Origin: Sarcocystis neurona
Taxonomy: Eukaryota > Apicomplexa > Conoidasida > Eucoccidiorida > Sarcocystidae
DNA: 64,000 nucleotides
NCBI GenBank assembly: GCA_000727475.1
Contig: KL647308.1
Coordinates: 2,321,961 to 2,385,960 of the forward strand
Reading direction: 5' to 3'
Position 1 is the first letter of the stretch, and each line of letters begins with the position of its first letter. The notes under the pieces were generated by a model, which did not search any database, was not told the origin of the DNA, and saw only the letters and a list, made by a program, of their open reading frames with translations. The translations under genes and the position numbers were made by a program. Positions 31,641 to 40,509 of this stretch are shown here, in pieces.

Positions 31641-32710
31641 CGAGCTGCAAAAGGCAGCTTCTCTTCTTCCACGTTTCTCTGCGCGGCTTTTTCTTCTTGC
31701 ATGCAAAATCTCTTCTTTGTCTTCCCTTGTCTGTTGTCCCTCTCCCCCTCCCCCTCCCTCATTTTCATCGCCCTCTTCCTTCCTTTCACCTTGATGCCTG
31801 CTGCTACCTGGTTTTCCCTTTTTTTGGCCTCCCCACACTCTTTCTCGGTGAACTTCACGGCGGAGTGGCTCAGTTTCTCTCTTTCCCTGGCAAGCACCTG
31901 CTCCGCCTGTCTGTGACATGCCCGTCTTCCCATTTTCTCTTGTTGCTGTCTGCTTTCTTGTAGCCGCATCCCATCTGTCCATCCCCCTCCCTTTCCCTCT
32001 GCTCCGACCTCCCTGTGGCGTGGCTTATTTTCGTTTTTTGCCCGATCTCTTCGCCGCGTCTACTTTTGCGTGTACCAACTTCTTCCGTTTCTTTGTGTGT
32101 TGCTGCTTTTCTCTCTTCATAGACAGCCCCTGCTGTTTCTGTGCTCTTCCTCTGTCACAATTGTTCTTGTCTATCCCTACCGCAGCTTCTCTTCTACTGC
32201 CTCAAGCTTCTCTCTCGCATTTCTTCTTCTTCGGTCTACCCTCCACGCATCCCTGCCGACCACATCCTGGGGGTTCCCGTATTTTTCTTCTTTCTGTTCC
32301 TTCTTCGACTGCCCCCCTTTACCACTTCTTTGTTTGATGAGTCCTCTCTCTTTGTTCTGTGACTTTTTCCTGAGTTTCCCGTCCATCTCGAAAATTTACC
32401 GCGTGCTTCTTCTTGGTCCTGTTCTAGGTCCTCTCCCGGCCTGTCCTTCTTGCTCTCCTCCTCACTTCTGCGTCCTGGCCGTCTTCTCTGGCCGTGCCGC
32501 GCACTTCGCCTTCTTCGTTTCTGTTTCTCCGTTACCCGCTCGACCCTTTCTGTCTTTTCTTCTCGTCACGTTCTTCTTTTCTTCCTTTCGTTGCTTTTTC
32601 CGGGTCTCTATTCTCCGCACTTCTCCGGCACCACCCACGTCTCTCTCTACGTTCCTTCGAGGTGCCGCGCCTTTCTTGATTTTCTGCGGGCGACGGCAGC
32701 TTCGTTCTAA
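31640..32710. repeat. Kilobase-scale polypyrimidine tract (plus strand)
   Basis: Over about 1.07 kb the plus strand is dominated by C and T (CTTCTTTCTCTC-like) with few A or G runs. Both strands are open for long distances as Phe/Leu/Ser/Pro or Lys/Arg/Glu/Gly, an effect of the strand bias. For the minus-strand exon at 32734-33036 this would be a purine-rich downstream intron or 3' flank. Confidence 0.7.
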
Positions 32711-32733
32711 TTAGTCGGCAACTTTTTCCTCAC

Positions 32734-33036
32734 CTGCAAGGAAGATGTCTGTAGACTCGAAGCGACGCGGGCAGCAATCGAGCAGCCGCGCTTCTGTCGG
32801 CGACGCTCGTCGACCGTCGGTTCTCCGGCGCGTGGACAGAGAGTACGGTCTAGAGCTCCGTGCAAACTCGGATGGTATATTCGGTAGGAATAAAAAGAAT
32901 TTGTAGAGTAATTTTTGGCCGGCAGTCGTTGCTCAAAATGCCCGTTCGGGTTTGCGTACGGCGGCGCTCGGTTCTTCACCACCGGCAGAGTGTCCAGGCG
33001 TTGCGCGTCTTCTTGCACGGTCAGGAAACGGTTGCA
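32734..33036 (-). CDS. Internal exon of an unrecognised protein
   Basis: The 101-codon exon starts after CTGGGCTGCAG (33037) and ends at TTGCAG|GTGAGG (32734/32733), a very strong donor; both ends are in phase 0. It reads CNRFLTVQEDAQRLDTLPVV, KNRAPPYANPNGHFEQRLPA, KNYSTNSFYSYRIYHPSLHG, ALDRTLCPRAGEPTVDERRR, QKRGCSIAARVASSLQTSSL. Composition is normal, without homopolymer repeats, which is unusual for this window and suggests a conserved protein. If the donor is not used, the frame stops at 32707. I do not recognise the family. Neighbouring exons are presumably beyond the purine/pyrimidine tracts on either side. Confidence 0.55.
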
Positions 33037-33189
33037 CTGCAGCCCAGCAACAGTGCGACCCGAGGGAAAAGAGGCAAGTTGCAGGAACGAGAGAAATGCG
33101 AAGCAGATGAAAAAAATCAAATAAATACTTTCGCCTGTCCACAACTCTACGAAGAGGAGGCGCAGGAACGCGTCTGTCTGAATCTGTCT

Positions 33190-34265
33190 GAAAATAGGTA
33201 TGCAAACAGAGTTACAGAGACAGAGAGAGAGAAACGAGGGAAAATATACATATATGCATGTAATGTACGAATGTGTGTATGTATGAATACAACTGTACGT
33301 ACATGAATATATGGGAAGGATGTGAAACACGAATGTGCGCGTGTGTGTGTGCGTGTGTGTATGTGTGCAGGTATTCCATGTGTACACACAGTGAAGGAGA
33401 AGCGCATGGAAGGGAGAGAAGAAAAGGGCGAAAGAGGAGCAGAGACCCAGAGACGCAGGGGAAGACGAAGAATTGACGGTGGCAAAAGTGGTGGAGGGGA
33501 GAATTGGGAAGTCGGGAAGAAGAAAAGGAAGAGGGGGAGAGGTGAGCAAAGTGGCGCGATAAAAGCAGAGATGGAAGACCTACCCAGGGGGGGTGAGAGA
33601 AAAAAGGCCACCAGAAGCAGATACAACGGAGCATCAAGACACGGAGAGGACGGGAAAGGAGAGAAAAAGAGAAGGATTGGCATGAGAAGAGAAGGGAAGA
33701 TCCGGCGCTGATGTCACCTAATTTAGAAGTGCCAAAAAATTGAAGCGGCGGACAGCAACAGAGAAGGAAACGAGAAGCAAGTTGAGGAACGCGAAGGAGA
33801 TGACGAGAATAAGGACCGAAAGCAAGAAAGGAAGAGACGGAAAAAAGTTGCAGACGGAAAGCTGTGCGTGTACGTAGAGAGAGTGAACGTACAGAAGTGC
33901 AGAGAAAGCAACGGAACGAAAGGAGGTCGGAAGAGACGAGCAGCAGGAGGTTGAACCGTAGGCAAACGGGAAACGAGAAACGGACAGCAAAACGGGGAGA
34001 AAAGAGAGGAAGAAGAGGATGAGGGACCGGAAAAAAGAGAAGGGATGGAGGCGGAGAGAGGTGAGGCCGCCAAGTCGGAAAAGGACGGCTTCGCGTCAGT
34101 GACTTGCGACCAGGCAGCAGGCGGGGAAGGGGGCCGAAAAAATGTACGGCGACAAAAGGAGGACTGAAGGAAGGCGGAAGAAGACGACGTTTCACCAGTT
34201 GGCAGAGGAGATGGCGAAAGGGGAGAGCAGACGCGATGCGCAGAAGAGGAGGAGAACAAAATATA
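33190..34265. repeat. Kilobase-scale polypurine tract (plus strand)
   Basis: The plus strand is rich in GAGAAGAA, GGGAAGA and GAGGAAGA motifs for about 1 kb, with GTGTGTG and TATGTA patches at 33240-33370. The 380-codon minus-strand frame across it is Phe/Leu/Ser/Pro-rich and is a compositional artefact. Confidence 0.7.
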
Positions 34266-34318
34266 CTCCACGAAGCGCCACCACATTCACGTGGCTGCAG
34301 CAGCCGCTCCTTCTGTAT
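34142..34318 (+). CDS. Exon 1 of a small basic protein
   Basis: An ATG at 34142 in A-rich context (CCGAAAAAATGTAC) opens a frame reading MYGDKRRTEGRRKKTTFHQL, AEEMAKGESRRDAQKRRRTK, YTPRSATTFTWLQQPLLLY. It ends at an ideal donor, TAT|GTAAGT, in phase 0 after 59 codons. The first part is strongly basic. The donor matches the phase of the acceptor at 34844, giving a predicted 141-residue product with exon 2. It lies at the end of the polypurine tract, so the Lys/Arg bias is partly compositional. Function unknown; the basic N-terminus could be a nucleic-acid-binding or targeting sequence. Confidence 0.45.
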
Positions 34319-34844
34319 GTAAGTGCGTCTATATTCTGCTGCACCTGCACACACCTAGAAATGTCCAGAAGAGTCACACATACGAGTCGAGCGTCCTCTG
34401 TCCTTCTCTCTTCCTCTCCGTCTTTCTACATGTATTCTTCGCATCTACATACACACCTGCATATACACAGCCCCCCTACGTACGCAGGAACACAGAAGAC
34501 TTCCAAGTTTTCGTACATGTGTGTATACAAATATAGGTGTACACATGCGTATATACATACAATACATATGTATGTATATTCACGCATAGAAGAACGTGCT
34601 CATGTGTACATATATGCATTTGTATAGGTATGAGGAACCCCATCTGCAGGGGGGGGGGGGTTGCTTCTCTCTCTCAACGCAGGCAACGCCCCCGTTGCTT
34701 CCACGAGGAACGTTTCTGTGAATGAACGTCCCTCACCTACAAGTAGATACTCGGGTGGAGCAGCAGCTTGCAGAGAAGAAAAGCCACCCCACAAACTTGC
34801 CAATTGCTTGGAAACAGCTAACGTACGGCTACCTTTCTTCCTAG
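34319..34844 (+). other. Phase-0 intron of the 34.1-35.1 kb gene
   Basis: 526-bp GT-AG intron, GTAAGT...TTTCTTCCTAG, containing CACACA and TATATG patches and a G12 run near 34650. An internal plus-strand segment, 34681-34800, also lies behind an acceptor-like CTCTCTCAACGCAG and could be an alternative exon. The minus-strand frame 34600-34953 is protein-like too (KQLASLWGGFSSLQAAAPPE) and is the competing call. Confidence 0.4.
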
Positions 34845-35093
34845 GGGGAGGTGAACGGGAGCCGGTCACCTGCCGAGGGGGTCGCCTGGGCGACGCCCGT
34901 CTCCTTTGCAGATTTACGGCGGTTCTCGCAGAGGGGAAGGAAGCTGAGGACATTTGTGCCCCCCCAAATATCCTCGCCTGCTTTCCTCGCTTCCCTTTCC
35001 CCTCTCTCTATTTGTGAAGCGTCTCTCATAGCGCAGTTCTTCTCTTGTACTCGTGCGTCTTCACAGAAAAGAAGAGTACGTCACTCCTACTAG
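34845..35093 (+). CDS. Exon 2 (terminal) of a small basic protein
   Basis: After the acceptor CTACCTTTCTTCCTAG the frame continues in phase 0 for 82 codons plus stop: GEVNGSRSPAEGVAWATPVS, FADLRRFSQRGRKLRTFVPP, QISSPAFLASLSPLSICEAS, LIAQFFSCTRASSQKRR and a short VRHSY end. Composition is normal, with a hydrophobic middle. No recognised domain. Together with 34142-34318 it forms one of two phase-consistent two-exon models in the window. Confidence 0.45.
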   Translation, partial: GEVNGSRSPAEGVAWATPVSFADLRRFSQRGRKLRTFVPPQISSPAFLASLSPLSICEASLIAQFFSCTRASSQKRRVRHSY

Positions 35094-36640
35094 TGCGCAC
35101 GGGGAAGTCCTTTCTACACCCGTGTATATATGTATATGTACGTGTACACCTGCGTATAAGCCGGAAAAACGCGTCTTCGCCAAGTCTACTTCCGACGCCC
35201 ATGGGACGGCAGCAGCTCTACATAATACGGCGGCAAACACGCTGTCTATCCATCTATATATGTGTGTGTACAAATCTGAGGAGGAACGCTGCACGTAGAG
35301 ACATTAACCATAGGCAGACACGCACACAGAAAAGGCTATACGTATCTGTCCAAACACACACGCGGGGAAACATTTAAAGATACGTACATTATATATATAT
35401 ATTTGGTTTTCGCGCCAATCACACGTAAGTATATGTAGTAAATACCTGTAAATGCGCATGTTTGCCCTTCGGGACTCAATGTCTTTATAAACATACATGC
35501 GCGTATGTATGCCTGTGTGTGCTCGTATGTGTATATCCTTCTCACAAGTAATATATATACACCAAACCATATACACATAAGCAGACATACATACACGTGT
35601 CAACATATACATATATATGTGAGAATACGAGGATATTATCCATCCGTATGCACGTGGTTGATAAGCTTCGAAAGTCGAAGAGAGAGACAGATGAAACACT
35701 GGCAATCATGACGGCAGGTATGCGTCTGCTGGTGTGCGCAACGCGCCTATCAAATACGCGAAGAAGGAGGTACACCAAGAGGAAAGAGAGGACGAAAAAA
35801 AGTGATCCCCGCTTCAAAACGGGTGCACAGGAACAACAGTAGCGATCAGCATGTATGTGCGTGTACGCCTGTATACGAAAATGTAGATATTTATACGGGA
35901 TATGGAATATATATATATATATGTATATATACATAGATATATATATATATATGCATAGGTATGTATATAGATGATACTCTGCATAGGTATGTATATAGAT
36001 GAAACTCTAGAGGTAATATGTAAAGAAACAGAGAGGGATATACGTGAAGAATAGATGCATGTGTTGATAGTAGGAGTGCCGTACACCGAGCTCATTTCCA
36101 CGGCCGAGGAGGGGGCCCCCTGCTCGCTGCCTGGTACCGGGGTCACAATAGCGAAAGCATCACAACAAATATGTACACATATACGAGTATGTATATGAAT
36201 ACAAATATCTATAGAATCGATATATATACACACGTGTGCGTCTGCAGATAAGTCGCAGTTTCTATACAGTGCTATACGTCCATACATATATGTGGACGTT
36301 GCTGTATTCAGGTAGTTGTACTGACGTAGAGATCGGTATTATCTGCAGCCGAATAGATGAAATACGCGTCCTCACTCACATATGTATAGAGAGATAGAGG
36401 TATAGAGATACATGTGTATATATTTGCGCCCTTGTACTGCTTTCAACGACCTTCTCTCTGGACAGAATAGGAGGACCTACACCCGTTGCTGTCTCTCTGT
36501 GTCTCCGTCTTCGTCTCTCTGTGCCTCCGTCTCCGTGTCTCCCCTTCTCTACTTTTCCCGCTTTGCTTTCTTTCTACTTCTTTCGCCTTCTTGCTGACGG
36601 TATACGTCGAGGATAAAGGGGGTGCACGTAGAGATCGGTG
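35094..36640. other. Spacer with TA/CATG microsatellites
   Basis: TACACACG and TATATATA tracts dominate 35120-35150, 35390-35600 and 35900-36060. A small normal-looking minus-strand frame at about 36060-36140 (GSEQGAPSSAVEMSSVYGTP) follows an acceptor-like GTGACCCCGGTACCAG and could be a distal exon of the 37.2-38.9 kb minus-strand gene, but its phase does not match the donor at 37222. Confidence 0.4.
35952..36007. repeat. 28-bp tandem duplication
   Basis: Two copies (35952-35979, 35980-36007) of TGCATAGGTATGTATATAGA plus TGATACTC or TGAAACTC; one mismatch. Confidence 0.9.
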
Positions 36641-36646
36641 GCTGCA

Positions 36647-36805
36647 GCTCTTCTACGACTGTTCTCCCCGCAGATTGACTTCCCTCAGTGCTACATCCGC
36701 AAACGTGTACATACACACACACGTGGCCCCGGCTCTTCTTCGACTTTTGTCCTCGTAAATTTGACTTCCTTCATTTCTACCCCTCCGAACATACACCCAC
36801 GCGTG
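36647..36805. repeat. Degenerate 85-bp tandem duplication
   Basis: GCTCTTCTACGACTGTTCTC at 36647 recurs as GCTCTTCTTCGACTTTTGTC at 36732, and similarity continues through AGATTGACTTCCCTCAGTGC versus AAATTTGACTTCCTTCATTT to a CATACAC end. The copies differ at many positions, so the duplication is old. Confidence 0.75.
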
Positions 36806-37222
36806 TGTATCATCTATACAGGGCGCTTCACCTGGTGTGACGGTGGTGCGTATATACATCCCTACGTATGTGAACTATATACGCATATATGTATATGTTT
36901 GTGTGGACCGTACATACATGCAGAGGTAAATGTATGCGAACTAGGTACATATATATACGCAAATATGGGAGCTACACATACGTATAAATATACGTGTATG
37001 TGAACTACATACACATACGTATGTCAACTATACGCATGCATAGATACAAATGTGTGTGAAGTATACGCAGCTCTATAAGCAAGTGTATTTGGAATCTATT
37101 CACATAGATAAACAGATGTGTTGTGCGACGACCGATACGTGAATACACATATATGTGGATGAACTACGGATACATGCATGTATATGTGGATGAGATAAAA
37201 AACCCCGCCTGGTGTAGGTTAC
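36806..37222. other. TA/CA-rich spacer or intron
   Basis: TATACGTATATG and ACATACGTA tracts; no coding-like frame. It begins directly after the donor of the 37223-37510 exon on the minus strand. Confidence 0.45.
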
Positions 37223-37510
37223 CTCAAGGTGGCTTCGCGCCTGGGGAGCATATCCGCCGGCCATTTTCTTCCACGTATGGTAGGTGGCGTCTCGATCAAT
37301 AAACTCGTAGTTAAATTCAACAGTAGCACTGCCGGGCACCCGCTTCGTGCAGAACTCCATCCGGCCGTCGATAGCTTGCCACCTTGTTTGAAAGTGTCTC
37401 CGTTGCTCATTCCCATCTAAAGCAGCTGCAGCACCTGCAGCAGGTAGTCGACCCTGTTCGTAATCTCCTCGCGCTCCTGCTGCTCTTCTTCCCTGTCTTT
37501 TCTCTTCCAC
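37223..37510 (-). CDS. Internal exon of the 18-residue-repeat protein gene
   Basis: The exon lies between an acceptor (GCTCACCTGCAG, ending 37511) and a strong donor (CTTGAG|GTAACC at 37223/37222). The phase-0 frame reads VEEKRQGRRAAGARGDYEQG, an Ala-rich bridge, then NEQRRHFQTRWQAIDGRMEF, CTKRVPGSATVEFNYEFIDR, DATYHTWKKMAGGYAPQARS, HLE. The second half has normal, aromatic-rich composition, suggestive of a folded domain. In another frame the first third reads REEEQQEREEITNRVDYLLQ and then stops, which looks equally coiled-coil-like. Assignment to the same gene as 38377-38868 rests on strand, spacing and the CTG-rich sequence between them. Family not recognised. Confidence 0.5.
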
Positions 37511-38400
37511 CTGCAGGTGAGCGTGTCCCAGCTGGGGTTCCCACGGCGACCCTACACCAGAAGAAGACCCGTCAGCCTCACACGCACACACGCCCGCAGA
37601 AGCGGCAGCCACAGGTACAGACGCAGGTGCAGACGCCCAGAAACGTCAGCGACAGCGGCAGGACAGCGGCTGCACCAGACGCAGCAATAACAGGGCAGCG
37701 GCAGCACCAACAGCAGCAGGGCAGCGGCTGCACCAGAAGCAGCAGCAATAACAAAGCAGCGGCTGCACCAGAAGCAGCAGCAGCAGCAGGGCAGCGGCTG
37801 CACCAGAAGCAGCAGCAGCAGCAGGGCAGCGGCTGCACCAGAAGCAGCAGCAGTATGATGCGGAGCAGGACGACAGGCCTTCTCAGACGTGGCAAAGAAG
37901 CAAGTGCTGCAGTAGGAGCAGAGGGAGGAGCAGCAGCCCTTTCACCAGCAGCAGCGCAACACGTCTTTCCTGGGAATGAAAAAGAGGAAGAAGGGAGGAA
38001 ACTGCGACCGCAGCAGAGGCAGACACCATGGCAGCGGCAGTCTTCTCGGTAGTTCCAGCTTACACCCTTGCAGAAGGAGGAGAGCAGCGCGCAGCAGCTC
38101 AAACAAAAGCACCAGCAGCAGCAGTTCTGGCAGCAGTAGCAGCAGCAGGGACCAATTTGTTCTGAGGGAGAGCGATAGCAGGTGGAGTCGGACATGCTTG
38201 GACGCAACAGTCGTTGAATAAAAATACGAAAGAGCAAACGAACAGAAGTGCGGGCCCCTACAAAGACAGCAGGCAGCAGCAGCAGACGTACAACAAGACG
38301 CTTCTGTATCTACAGGAGCCGATGAGGCAGCAGCAGCAGCAAGGACACCTGGGTGAGAAAGCAAAGCCACCTCACGTGCTGCTGCTCCTCTGTTGGCGTG
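37511..38400 (-). other. Probable CTG-rich intron
   Basis: The plus strand has CAG arrays at 37690-37850 and 38080-38150, so the sense strand is CTG-rich, matching the 2858-3825 intron. Candidate donors are CGG|GTGAAC (phase 0, about 38416) and CAC|GTGAGG (38376); the acceptor is CTGCAG at 37511. The phase-0 donor agrees with the main frame of the 37223-37510 exon. Confidence 0.4.
37735..37850. repeat. Tandem repeats in the intron, GGCAGCGGCTGCACCAGAAG unit
   Basis: The phrase GGCAGCGGCTGCACCAGAAG plus a variable CAG run recurs about five times at 37660-37850, with period roughly 36-45 bp. The unit combines CAG and CTG and can fold on itself. Confidence 0.75.
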
Positions 38401-38868
38401 CGCAGCTCTGATACATTTCCTCGAGTTCACCCGCAGTTCACTCATGCGCTCGGTCCCCATCCCTGCAGCCGCCGCTTCTTGGTGTTGTTGTGCAAATGCT
38501 GCCGATTCGTACTGCTGCTGCTGCTCCTGGCCGAGCGCCGTCTCGGGCAACCGTGCACTGTACTGCTGCTTGAAGAATTGGTGCTGCTGAGGCTCCTGGG
38601 GCGCCTTGGCGCAGCAGTGCTGCTGGGAGAGCTGCTGCGGCTGCTGCTCCTCGGGCGCCTTGGCGCAGCAGTGCTGCTGGGAGAACTGCTGCGGCTGCCC
38701 CTCCTGGGGCGCCTTGGCGCTGCAGTGCTGCTGGAAGAATTGCTGCGGCTGCCCCTCCTGGGGCGCCTTGGCGTAGTACTGGTGCTGGGAGAACTGCTGC
38801 GGCTGCTGCTGCGGCGACAGCGCGGGCGAGCGGCTCCGCGGCCGGCTGCTGTTCACGTGCACTGTCAT
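38401..38868 (-). CDS. N-terminal exon with five 18-residue Gln-rich repeats
   Basis: From an ATG at 38868 the frame reads MTVHVNSSRPRSRSPALSPQ, then five tandem 18-residue units of the type QPQQFSQQHCCAKAPQEG. The DNA period is 54 bp, spanning about 38540-38810. The core AKAP is fixed in the first four units and degrades to ARLP in the fifth. After them come Gln/Tyr/Ala-rich sequence (GQEQQQQYESAAFAQQHQEA) and TERMSELR before the probable donor. Paired Cys or Tyr (HCC, HQYY, HCS) in each unit is unusual for a low-complexity repeat. No match to a named family recognised. The plus-strand frame 38353-38952 is its shadow. Confidence 0.5.
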
Positions 38869-39825
38869 GGCGGTGGGGAGGGGCAGCAGCAGCAGCAGGA
38901 GAGAGAACCGAAAGACGAAAGGAAGGCCAGGGGCAGCAAAAGGCGGCAGTAGAGAACCAAAAAAACGCCAGCAACCGAGGGGCCAGAGGGCACTTTGACA
39001 AGAGCGGCACGACGCGTTGTAAACGAGAAAGAACTACTTCGGGAGGAACAGCAAGAAAACGCGACAGAAATAGAGAAGAGAAACGAAAACAGGGAAGAAG
39101 AGAGTAGTGATGAGCGCCCAGGACACACAAGCGCAACGACACTCCACAGCAGGGAAGAGCGAATCGTCAGGCGTCAAAATATAATGAAGTCAAGTTGAGA
39201 GAGAAACACGAAGAAAGAGAGATACGCGAGCAGGATAAGTAAAAGAAGAAGCGACGTACGAAGACCAGACGGGTGTGGCAATTACCGTATCACGTCATAA
39301 CAGCAAAGAAGTGAAAACGGCCAAAAGTCACACACACACACACACACACACACACAAGAAGAAGAGAAGACGCAGTGGGCAGATATGAGAGGCCTAAGGA
39401 TGAAGAGGAGGGAGACCGGGTGGAGAAAAAAACGGGGAAAAGTATTTGTGGAGGAGGGCAAAAGTGAAGAGAACGCCTACAAAGCGATAAAGAGAGACAG
39501 AGTTAGATGGGACGGGAAACAAGAGATGCTACGTCTCCTATAAAGAGAAGAAGAGAATGTATGAGAGGAGGAAAAAACGGAAGCCGAGACAGCAAGAAGG
39601 GAAAGTCCAGGACCACCGCGTCACGTCTTCGAAGACGAAGTACTGCGCCGTAACAACGTTTCCTTCCTTTTCCGTCTGATACCTACCATAGCAGCAAGAC
39701 ACAGGGACTGGCCGAAGAAGTTATGTGTGGGAGAAGGAAGAAGAAAAAGAATGGGCAAGAACGGGACAAACGAATGGTGGCACAGGCAGGGGTAGAAAAA
39801 GTGCCGGGCCAAGAATCGTCAGCAG
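38869..39825. other. Purine-rich 5' flank, no supported gene
   Basis: The plus strand is rich in GAAAGA and GAGAAG; there is a (CA)n run at 39330-39355. It holds the 5' flank of the minus-strand gene at 38868. A small minus-strand frame (39621-39812) has no context. Confidence 0.35.
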
Positions 39826-40509
39826 GTGCCGCGCGATAGCAGAGACAAGCAGCAGGAGAAGCAGCAGCACGGGTCGCGGCAGCAAAAACAGTCCTGGTGT
39901 GGCAACAGCAAGAAAAAGGGGAAGAAGACGCGTAGCCAGAAGGAAAAAGGGCACGGCAGAGGAGGAATGCTGGCCCACAAGACCAGCAACATCCGTGGCA
40001 GCTGTTGTAGAAGCAGCGCAGACACAGAGGAAACAGCAGTAGCAGCAACAGAAGAAGCACCAGCAGCAGCAAGAGAAACAGCAGCAGCAAGAGAAACAGC
40101 AGCAGCAAGAGAAACAGCAGCAGCAACAGATACAGGAGGAAGGGCAATACAAACAGCAGCAGTAGCGGCAACGGACGCTGCAGCAATAGCAACAGATGCA
40201 GCAGCAGCAACGGAAACAGCAGGAGCGGCAATAGAAGCAGCAGCAGAAACAGCAACAGAAGCCGCACTAGCAGCAGTAGCAGCCAACGAAGCACGAGCAC
40301 AAGCAACAGACCCTGCAGCAGCACCAGCCACAGAAGCAGCAGCAGCAACGGAAGCAGAAGCAACAGCAGCGGCAACAGGGACGAGCAACACCGACAGCAC
40401 ATTGACAGAGGTAGATTCAGCAGCAGTGGCAGTTGCAGCAGCAGCAACCGTCCAGGAGCAGCTAATCACACGGAGGAAGAAGAGCAAAACAGCTACAGCT
40501 GAACAATGA
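39826..40509 (+). CDS. Candidate Ala/Thr/Glu-rich exon
   Basis: A 227-codon frame reads a basic Gln/Lys segment (RDKQQEKQQHGSRQQKQS), then SADTEETAVAATEEAPAAAR, three ETAAAR units, a long Ala/Thr/Glu segment without Pro, then TLTEVDSAAVAVAAAATVQE and QLITRRKKSKTATAEQ before a stop. The alternating Ala/Glu/Thr could form a long helix. The sense strand has CAG/GCA polarity as in other candidate exons. The opposing minus-strand frame (39819-40793) is also open but is an Ala/Val/Ser-rich mirror. No ATG is obvious at the 5' end; an upstream exon is needed. Confidence 0.35.
   Translation: MPRDSRDKQQEKQQHGSRQQKQSWCGNSKKKGKKTRSQKEKGHGRGGMLAHKTSNIRGSCCRSSADTEETAVAATEEAPAAARETAAARETAAARETAAATDTGGRAIQTAAVAATDAAAIATDAAAATETAGAAIEAAAETATEAALAAVAANEARAQATDPAAAPATEAAAATEAEATAAATGTSNTDSTLTEVDSAAVAVAAAATVQEQLITRRKKSKTATAEQ
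40062..40125. repeat. 18-bp tandem repeat in coding candidate
   Basis: Three and a half copies of AGAGAAACAGCAGCAGCA, encoding ETAAAR in the Ala frame or QEKQQQ in the Gln frame. Confidence 0.85.

Noticed and set aside
33212..34354. 380-codon minus-strand frame
   Set aside because: Phe/Leu/Ser/Pro-rich product of a polypurine/polypyrimidine tract; a better-supported plus-strand exon starts inside it.
37403..37425. An 18-nt intron (GTGCTGCAGCTGCTTTAG) that would rescue a coiled-coil-like frame
   Set aside because: Such tiny introns are known only from unusual lineages, and skipping it leads into a less protein-like frame. The continuous frame is simpler.
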